Source: Verrucomicrobiota bacterium
GTDB taxonomy: Bacteria; Verrucomicrobiota; Verrucomicrobiia; CAIQCK01
DNA length: 64,000 bases
Assembly (NCBI GenBank): GCA_016235595.1
Contig: JACRJX010000009.1
Span: forward strand, 87,182-151,181
Direction: 5' to 3'
A program made the position numbers and the translations under genes. Numbering within the stretch: position 1 is the stretch's first letter; every line of letters starts with the position of its first letter. Shown here in pieces: positions 57,937 through 64,000 of the stretch. The notes beneath the pieces are model-generated. The model did no database searches. It was given only the letters and a program-made list of their open reading frames with translations, and was not told the origin of the DNA.

Positions 57937-58236
57937 TTACTCGACAATCTTCGGCACCACAAAGAGGTTGTGGACCTGCTGCGGCGCGTTCTTCAGGAAC
58001 AGCGCCGGATCGCCCGGCGTCCGCGGCTCGTCTGCCCGAAACACATTGGTGATCGGCGTCGCGTGTGCTGTCGGCTCGATGCCCTCGACGTTGACCTCCT
58101 TCAGCTTCTCGACGTAGGAGACAATCTGCTGGAGTTGCGCGCCGAACTTCTCCACCTGCTCCGCGTTGAGCGAAATGCGCGCGAGCTGCGCCAGATAAGG
58201 CACATCTATTTTAGGCGTCTGCGATCCCGAACTCAT
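57937..58236 (-). CDS. gatC: Asp/Glu-tRNA amidotransferase subunit C
   Basis: 99 residues from [20 protein letters not shown]; a TTG at 58248 is in frame but less likely. The family pattern of an N-terminal V..LA.LA.L helix followed by [19 protein letters not shown] and a tail with FLKNAP and FVVPKIVE is clear. GatC stabilises the GatA-GatB pair. First gene of the operon, preceded by a short palindrome. Confidence 0.94.
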   Translation of the reverse strand: MSSGSQTPKIDVPYLAQLARISLNAEQVEKFGAQLQQIVSYVEKLKEVNVEGIEPTAHATPITNVFRADEPRTPGDPALFLKNAPQQVHNLFVVPKIVE

Positions 58237-58255
58237 ATAAGCGGGCAAGTGAAAC

Positions 58256-58274
58256 GAAAGCGATGAACGCTTTC
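58256..58274. repeat. 19-base palindrome upstream of gatC
   Basis: GAAAGCG (58256-58262) and CGCTTTC (58268-58274) form a perfect 7-bp inverted repeat with a 5-base centre, 20 bases upstream of the gatC ATG. It could be a regulator site or a small 5' hairpin; no regulator was assigned. Confidence 0.5.
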
Positions 58275-58363
58275 AAGGAAATTGTCCAAAGTCTTGACGT
58301 CGCACTGGCATATTGTCCGTGCTGTTTTTCTCACCACCGCAGATGTATTCGAGAAAATGAAGC

Positions 58364-59386
58364 TCAGACGGCCACCTTCTTGCTGGTGCGCGCGGATTGG
58401 GCTTCGGCAAGGCAGACACGCAAGCCATTGCGGGCACTGGCGCCACTGAGCAAGTTCTTCGGCGCACGGCCGCCGACGAAATCCACCACATGGCGCAGTT
58501 CCGCGACGTAGCCGTCTTCACAACCGGCGAGGTCGATCTTCTCCGAACCACCGTCTTCCTTCCAAAGAGTCAACGGCTGGCCGGCCTTGGAGTTGTGCTG
58601 TAACGTGCCGTGTTCAAAATAAACGTCGAACCCGTGCTCGAAGCAGAGGCCCTTGGCGGCAACAGCGCCGCTTTGTGCGGTGACGACCAGGTTCTTCGTC
58701 CCGAAGTCATACTGGGTCACGACGTAGGTGACCACATCATCCGACACAATGCCCGAGCTTGTGACACGCTTCGGCACGCCGAGCGTGTGGGCGATGAAGT
58801 CGGAATCGTGGACGTGCAAATCCAGCATCGGGCCACCGCTGAGCTTCGCGTTCTTGATCCAGTCGCCGGTCAGCCAGTCGGGCATGGAAATGACGCGCTT
58901 GAAGTGGGCGCCGCGAAGTTTGCCGTAGCGGCCGTCAGCGATGGCCTCGCTTACGTAGGCGAACTCCGGGACGAAGCGCAGAACTTGCGCAATGAACAGG
59001 TGGCGTTTGGCTTTCCTGGCAGCGGCGAGCATCGCGTCGGCATCCTTGAGACTGACCGCCATCGGTTTTTCGCAGATGACATGCTTGCCGGCCTGAAGCG
59101 CCCGGATGGTCACGTCGCGGTGCGCGCTCGTCGGCAGGCAAATGTCCACCAGTTCCACGGCCGGGTCGGCGAGCAGCCGGTCCATTTCCTTGTAAGTGGC
59201 GATCCCGCTAAGGTCCTGGACGCCGCCGGCCTCGCCGATGTTGCCCTTGATGTCGCTCCAGTCGCCCGTGAGCCGTTTCTCGATGCTGTCCGCCACAGCG
59301 ACGATGCGTGCATCAGAAATCTTCTTGTAGCCTTTGAAATGGGTAACCCCCATAAAACCGAGACCGATGACGCCGACGTTGACCAT
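58364..59386 (-). CDS. Gfo/Idh/MocA-family oxidoreductase
   Basis: 340 residues from MVNVGVIGLGFMGVTHFKGY; AGGAG lies 9 bases upstream. The Rossmann motif GLGFMG and the EKPMAVSLKDADAML motif (EKP, conserved Lys for NAD(P) and catalysis) are typical. The C-terminal half gives the usual beta-sheet domain with GGPMLDLHVHDSDFI, which includes the conserved Asp/His region. The substrate, probably a sugar or inositol-like polyol, is unknown. It is divergent from the sensor kinase gene. Confidence 0.9.
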   Translation of the reverse strand: MVNVGVIGLGFMGVTHFKGYKKISDARIVAVADSIEKRLTGDWSDIKGNIGEAGGVQDLSGIATYKEMDRLLADPAVELVDICLPTSAHRDVTIRALQAGKHVICEKPMAVSLKDADAMLAAARKAKRHLFIAQVLRFVPEFAYVSEAIADGRYGKLRGAHFKRVISMPDWLTGDWIKNAKLSGGPMLDLHVHDSDFIAHTLGVPKRVTSSGIVSDDVVTYVVTQYDFGTKNLVVTAQSGAVAAKGLCFEHGFDVYFEHGTLQHNSKAGQPLTLWKEDGGSEKIDLAGCEDGYVAELRHVVDFVGGRAPKNLLSGASARNGLRVCLAEAQSARTSKKVAV

Positions 59387-59641
59387 AGAATCATTCTCCT
59401 GTTGGTGGTGAAAAAACGGAACTGGCTTATAGCAAACGTCCCAGCGGCTGTCACGCGGGATAAGCATCCATCCTTGCTTGCTCGCAACTTGGATGGGAAC
59501 CACGGCCCTTGCGATGTCGGCCACCACCGATTCCAGGCGGCGACACATCAGAACAGAAAGCTACAGAGGATTTTTCCTCGCGGGGCGTGTGCTTCTCGCG
59601 TAGTCTCCTGCCATAGTTGGTAGTAGATGGGAGACTTAAAT

Positions 59642-61615
59642 ATGAAAAGCATAGCTGCGCGTTTCCTCCTACCTTTCGGAGCTGTAGCGGTTATTTTCTC
59701 GACCCTGGTTTTCTACGAAGTTTACGCGACGACCCAACATATCGCCGACAGCATGGTCCGCCAGCAAGCGAACATGGTCATGGAGTTCAACATGGCCATC
59801 CGCAAATATGTGGCTGAGACAATTCGTCCAGCCGCGGAAAAGATCGTGGGCAAAGATGAGTTTATTCCCGAGATGATGTCCCCTGCGTTCATCTCACGAA
59901 ACATTTTCGAAGAACTCCAGAAGAAGTTTCCCGGCTACATCGTTCGATTTGCCTCCGACAAACCACGCAATCCAGCCAACCAAGCCACTCCGGACGAATT
60001 GAGTGCCATGGAGTTCTTCCGCAGGAACCCCCGGATCGTCCAAACAATCGATCAGATACAGATCAACGGCCAACGTTACGTGGCACAGTTCAAAGCCCGG
60101 CGAATGACATCGGAATGCCTGCGTTGCCACGGTGACCCCAAGGATGCCCCTGCCGCACTGCTGAAGCGATATGGCGCAACCGCAGGTTTCCATCGGCAGG
60201 TGGGAGACATGGTCGGCTTGGATGTGATCGCAATTCCTGTCGAGAAGATTGCTGTTGCCATAGCTTCCGAGATGCGCTGGAAACTGGTGGTCCTGGCCAC
60301 CTGGCTTACCTTCCTGTTTGGATTGATCATCGTGGTATTCCACATTGTTGTATCACGGCGCTTGGTGCAGATGGCACGGCACATTCGACACATTGCCAAC
60401 AAGTCCGAGATCTCGCGGATGACGCCGCAGGGAGCGAAAGGGAATGACGAGATTGACGTGCTGGGCGTCGCCTTCGACAACCTTTTTGAACAGTTGCGGG
60501 CGATGCAGGCATCGCTTGAACAACGTGTCACCGAACGAACCGCTGATCTGGCGAAAGCCAATGACGGGCTGAAACAAGAGATCGAAGAACGCCAGCGGGC
60601 AGAAGAAGCGGTGCGGGAAAGCGAACGTCGCCTGCAAGCCACAATCAATCGCGCGCCGTTTGGCGCGTATTTCTTCGAGCTGCAGCCTGACGGACAGTTG
60701 GTGCTCACGGGAGCGAATCCCGCCGCGGAAAAGGTCACGCGCGTGGCCAATCAACAGTTCTTCAACAAAACCATCGAAGATGCCTTCCCAAGCCTGAAAG
60801 GAACGGAGATTCCCGACGCATTTCGGCGCGTCGCGGCCAGCGGAGAAGACTATCAAAATGATCAGGTGGAGTGGAATGATGAGGGCATTCACGGTGTATT
60901 CGAGTTTCACGCTTTTCAGACGGGACCCCATCGGATGGCTGTCTTCTTCCAGGACATCACAGAGCGCAAGCGGGGCGAAGACGCGGTCCGGGCTTCCCTC
61001 CAGGAGAAGACGGTCCTCCTGAAAGAGGTCCATCACCGTGTGAAAAACAATCTCCAAACCGTGACCAGTTTGTTGAATCTCCAGGCCGTTCGCACCAAGA
61101 ACCAGACGGCGCTCGATACCTTGCAGGAAACCGGCAACCGGGTCCGCTCGATGGCGCTGCTGCATGAAACGCTTTACCGCTCGGAGACGCTGGGGCGCGT
61201 AAACTTCGGCAACTATATCGAGAACATCTGCGGCCACCTTCTCCGTTCCTATGGGCCGAAGGCCGCGCAGATCAAACTGGAATCTCATCTCGAGGAAGTC
61301 TCCGTCGATCTGGATCAGGCGGTGTCATGCGGTCTTATCATCAACGAACTGGTTTCCAATGCGCTCAAACACGCCTTCCCTGATGGCCGGGCGGGACGGA
61401 TCGAGGTCGAGTTGAAAAAGACGCCGGAACAACAGATCGTTTTGAAGGTTGCCGATGACGGCGTAGGCATCCCGCCGGGTGCGGACATCCATCAGACTGG
61501 AACCCTGGGGCATCAACTGGTGTTCATGCTCGCCGAAAAACTGCACGGCACCGTTGAAGTGATACGGGAACACGGCACCACCTTCCGCATTATGTTCCCA
61601 TCAAGACTCAGTTGA
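59642..61615 (+). CDS. Sensor histidine kinase with DUF3365 heme-type domain
   Basis: 657 residues from the ATG at 59642 (GGGAG 8 bases upstream). Order: helix 1 (about 7-28), a periplasmic Tll0287/DUF3365-like domain to about 190 with a c-type heme motif CLRCH at 159-163, helix 2 (about 214-240), HAMP, coiled coil (about 290-330), PAS (about 335-455), HisKA_2 ([13 protein letters not shown]) and HATPase ([23 protein letters not shown]). Heme suggests sensing of redox state or a small gas. HisKA_2 kinases usually pair with separate response regulators; the next gene has a receiver domain of its own. Confidence 0.9.
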   Translation: MKSIAARFLLPFGAVAVIFSTLVFYEVYATTQHIADSMVRQQANMVMEFNMAIRKYVAETIRPAAEKIVGKDEFIPEMMSPAFISRNIFEELQKKFPGYIVRFASDKPRNPANQATPDELSAMEFFRRNPRIVQTIDQIQINGQRYVAQFKARRMTSECLRCHGDPKDAPAALLKRYGATAGFHRQVGDMVGLDVIAIPVEKIAVAIASEMRWKLVVLATWLTFLFGLIIVVFHIVVSRRLVQMARHIRHIANKSEISRMTPQGAKGNDEIDVLGVAFDNLFEQLRAMQASLEQRVTERTADLAKANDGLKQEIEERQRAEEAVRESERRLQATINRAPFGAYFFELQPDGQLVLTGANPAAEKVTRVANQQFFNKTIEDAFPSLKGTEIPDAFRRVAASGEDYQNDQVEWNDEGIHGVFEFHAFQTGPHRMAVFFQDITERKRGEDAVRASLQEKTVLLKEVHHRVKNNLQTVTSLLNLQAVRTKNQTALDTLQETGNRVRSMALLHETLYRSETLGRVNFGNYIENICGHLLRSYGPKAAQIKLESHLEEVSVDLDQAVSCGLIINELVSNALKHAFPDGRAGRIEVELKKTPEQQIVLKVADDGVGIPPGADIHQTGTLGHQLVFMLAEKLHGTVEVIREHGTTFRIMFPSRLS

Positions 61616-61631
61616 GAGGAGAACCCGCAAC

Positions 61632-63077
61632 ATGAGCAAACCGCTTCGATCACTGATCATCGAGGATTCACTGGAACAAGCGCAGTTGCTGGTCCACGAA
61701 CTGACCGTCGGCGGTTATGAACCCGTCTATGAGCGGGTGGACACCGCCGAGGCCATGATCGCCGCCCTCGAACGGCAGTCTTGGGACATCGTCTTGAGCG
61801 ATCATTACATGCCGGCATTCAGTTCGATGGATGCGCTGAGTGTTCTGCAAGGCAAGGAACTGGACCTGCCGTTCATCATCGTCTCGGGCCACATCAGCGA
61901 GGAAGAAGCAGTGGCGGCCATGAAAGCCGGGGCGCATGACTACGTCATGAAGGGCAAACTGGCGCGGCTGGTGCCCGCCGTGGAGCGCGAACTGAAAGAA
62001 GCGGAGGAACGCCGGAAGCGCAAGCAATCCGAAGTTCTCTATCATTCACTGGTGGAGAACCTGCCCCAGAACGTGTTCTGCAAAGACGCGTCGGGCCGTT
62101 TTACCTTCGCCAATCAACGATTCTGCCGCACCTTGGGCAAAACGTTGTCGGGAATCATTGGCAAGACCGACTTCGATCTCTTCCCGATAGAGCTGGCCAG
62201 GAAACACGAGCAGGACGATGTCCGCCTCCTCCAAACCGGTCAGATGATTGAGACAGTGGAAGAGCATCAAGCACCGAACCAGCCCAAGATTTTCATGGAG
62301 GTTATTAAAACGCCCCTGCGCGACGCGCGGGGAAAAGTGATCGGCCTGCAAGGAATCTACACCGACGTCACCGAGCGCAAACGGGCTGAAGAAGCAACCC
62401 GCGCCTCCCTCGAAGAAAAGACGGTCCTCCTCAAAGAGGTGCATCATCGCGTGAAGAACAACCTTCAGATCGTGATCAGCCTGCTGAGGCTGCAAGCGGT
62501 CCGCACCAAGAATCCGGAGGCGCTCGATACCTTCCAGGAAACCGGCAACCGCATCCACTCCATGGCCCTGCTGCACGAAACACTTTACCGGTCGCAGAGT
62601 CTGGCGAATGTGAATTTCGCGGACTATATCGAAAGCCTCTGCAGCCACCTCTTCCGCTCCCACGCAGAAAGGGCGGAGAGCATCAAGTTGGAGCGACATC
62701 TGCAACCGGTTTCCATAGACCTGGATCGGGCGGTTCTATGCGGCTTGATTGTCAATGAACTAGTCTCCAACGCCCTGAAGCACGCTTTCCCGAACAACCG
62801 GTCCGGGCGGATTGCAGTGGAACTGCAAACCACACCCCAGGAACAAATCCTCCTGAAGGTCATCGATGACGGCGTGGGTTTGCCGTGGGGATTGAATCTG
62901 CGCCAAACCACGACCCTGGGTCATCAACTGGTGTTCATGTTGACCGAGAAGTTGCGCGGCACGATCGAAGTGACGCGTGATCGCGGGACCGCTTTCTGCA
63001 TCACGTTCGCGTCAAAGCAGGAGGAGGAACATCCGAACAATCTTATGGTTCCAAATGTTCCGGCCACCGCAACCTGA
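61632..63077 (+). CDS. Receiver-PAS-HisKA_2 hybrid kinase
   Basis: 481 residues; AGGAG lies 9 bases before the ATG and the gap to the kinase is 16 bases. The receiver domain (about 1-125) has SLIIEDSLEQAQLL, IVLSDHYMP with the phospho-Asp, and YVMKGKLA with the Lys. A PAS domain (about 145-255) and a complete HisKA_2/HATPase pair ([37 protein letters not shown]) follow. The kinase half is strikingly like that of the previous gene in protein and DNA, so the pair arose by tandem duplication with a change of input domain. It has no membrane segment and could receive phosphate from the first kinase. Confidence 0.9.
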   Translation: MSKPLRSLIIEDSLEQAQLLVHELTVGGYEPVYERVDTAEAMIAALERQSWDIVLSDHYMPAFSSMDALSVLQGKELDLPFIIVSGHISEEEAVAAMKAGAHDYVMKGKLARLVPAVERELKEAEERRKRKQSEVLYHSLVENLPQNVFCKDASGRFTFANQRFCRTLGKTLSGIIGKTDFDLFPIELARKHEQDDVRLLQTGQMIETVEEHQAPNQPKIFMEVIKTPLRDARGKVIGLQGIYTDVTERKRAEEATRASLEEKTVLLKEVHHRVKNNLQIVISLLRLQAVRTKNPEALDTFQETGNRIHSMALLHETLYRSQSLANVNFADYIESLCSHLFRSHAERAESIKLERHLQPVSIDLDRAVLCGLIVNELVSNALKHAFPNNRSGRIAVELQTTPQEQILLKVIDDGVGLPWGLNLRQTTTLGHQLVFMLTEKLRGTIEVTRDRGTAFCITFASKQEEEHPNNLMVPNVPATAT

Positions 63078-63278
63078 CTTCGAGAACCTTGAATTCGGGA
63101 TCTGATCCCGCCCGATCTCCCCTGTAGAGTCCGGCCTCGCGCGTCATCTCCGCGAACGCTGTATACAGTCCGTCTCAGGTTCTGGCAGAAACTTCCTCTC
63201 CCTGGTTTGGGTACCAGAGTCCCTCACAACCTCATTTCCTATGCAGGATACCTTCGCCACTTCAACTGCCAGGAGCAA

Positions 63279-63443
63279 CTAACTCTTCTTCCTGCGCTGG
63301 CGAATGATGATGACCGCAACGATGGAGAACAACGCAGCCGCTATGTAGTCAACATCATGATAGCTGATCCAACCCTGGGTGATGCTGAGGACTGTTGTGG
63401 CCAACACGATCAAGCTGATTATCGTGATGTAGTTCGTCTTCAT
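63279..63443 (-). CDS. 54-residue membrane protein of unknown function
   Basis: ATG at 63443-63441, TAG at 63281-63279. It starts MKTNYITIISLIVLATTV and has two hydrophobic segments (residues about 6-21 and 33-47) split by a short loop (GWISYHDVDY). It ends in a basic tail (RQRRKKS), which predicts the C-terminus inside. Length below 60 residues hides it from size-filtered gene finders; the helix pattern and positive-inside tail support a real protein. It lies between the kinase pair and GAPDH, on the GAPDH strand. Confidence 0.6.
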   Translation of the reverse strand: MKTNYITIISLIVLATTVLSITQGWISYHDVDYIAAALFSIVAVIIIRQRRKKS

Positions 63444-63571
63444 CCAAGTTACAGCCTAACACGGCCGCTGGTAAACAAGCCAGAAGAATGTGGGTGCCTT
63501 CTGTCCCAAAAGGACGCGGGTTCTGATTTTGCTTTGCCGCATCCTCAAGATCTGAGCGACTGAAAACAGAA

Positions 63572-63605
63572 CCGCCGGGCACACGCGGATGCGCATGCCC
63601 GGCGG
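63572..63605 (-). terminator. Terminator of the GAPDH gene
   Basis: CCGCCGGGCA (63572-63581) and TGCCCGGCGG (63596-63605) form a perfect 10-bp GC-rich stem with a 14-base loop. On the minus strand it is followed by TTCTGTTTTC. It ends 36 bases after the stop codon of the GAPDH gene. Confidence 0.8.
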
Positions 63606-63640
63606 AACCAATACAGCTTTGTTGGCGAACGAGCGCCGGT

Positions 63641-64000
<360 letters not shown>

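Noticed and set aside
63096..63110. Short palindrome CGGGATC-T-GATCCCG after the hybrid kinase gene as a terminator
   Set aside because: The loop would be a single base and no T-run follows, so it cannot be called a terminator.
63207..63563. 118-codon plus-strand ORF before GAPDH
   Set aside because: It overlaps the 54-residue membrane gene and the terminator region and has no protein-like hydrophobic or domain pattern.

Overview
The window looks like part of a chromosome of a GC-rich Gram-negative bacterium of the phylum Verrucomicrobiota, perhaps from the Pedosphaera/Limisphaera side. The reasons are a four-gene set resembling the 'Verru_Chthon cassette' prepilins, many exported proteins with Tat-like RR leaders (FAD oxidoreductase, DegT-like protein, metallophosphoesterase, radical SAM protein), SUMF1-domain and ThuA proteins, and degenerate heptanucleotide repeats at gene starts. 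I saw no rRNA, tRNA, CRISPR array, transposase or phage gene.

Layout. 1-3.6 kb (minus strand): citramalate synthase (cut by the window edge), lysC, then a phosphate transporter with its DUF47 partner. The pit-lysC gap holds a candidate leader-peptide attenuator. 3.8-11.4 kb (plus): a heavy-metal RND efflux operon (small secreted protein, CzcC-, CzcB- and CzcA-like), a lipoprotein of unknown function, and a 3' remnant of a second CzcA-like gene. 11.4-16.5 kb: a zinc-ribbon protein, an AmrS-like radical SAM protein, a ThuA protein and a metallophosphoesterase. 16.5-21.4 kb (plus): ubiE, a Ste24-like protease and a glutaminyl-cyclase-like lipoprotein in overlapping order, then an FAD oxidoreductase and a small conserved-looking protein.

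21.5-29.1 kb (minus): one gene for a 2528-residue protein built of two paralogous membrane-anchored halves, the first carrying a secretin-N-like segment. 29.2-41.4 kb: two SUMF1-domain proteins, a neutral-ceramidase-like protein, a beta-propeller-like protein, an exported DegT-like protein, an AraC regulator, a polysaccharide deacetylase and a polytopic membrane protein. 41.5-54.8 kb (minus): a type IV pilus/type II secretion operon with two PilB/GspE ATPases, a PilT, a PilC/GspF and six prepilin-like proteins. The last five prepilins follow the GspG-H-I-J-K order. 54.9-58.2 kb (minus): gatCAB. 58.4-64 kb: a Gfo/Idh/MocA oxidoreductase, two related HisKA_2-type kinases (one with a heme-type sensor domain), a 54-residue membrane protein missed by size cut-offs, and the 3' part of a GAPDH gene.

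The most interesting signals are: (1) a Lys/Thr/Ile/Val-rich leader peptide with mutually exclusive hairpins before lysC-cimA; (2) the five-gene prepilin run that makes the Verru_Chthon cassette look like GspHIJK; (3) the 2528-residue double protein; (4) heptamer arrays placed at gene 5' ends, some converging into long hairpins. Start codons were moved from the longest possible ORF wherever a ribosome binding site, signal peptide or gene overlap favoured an internal start.
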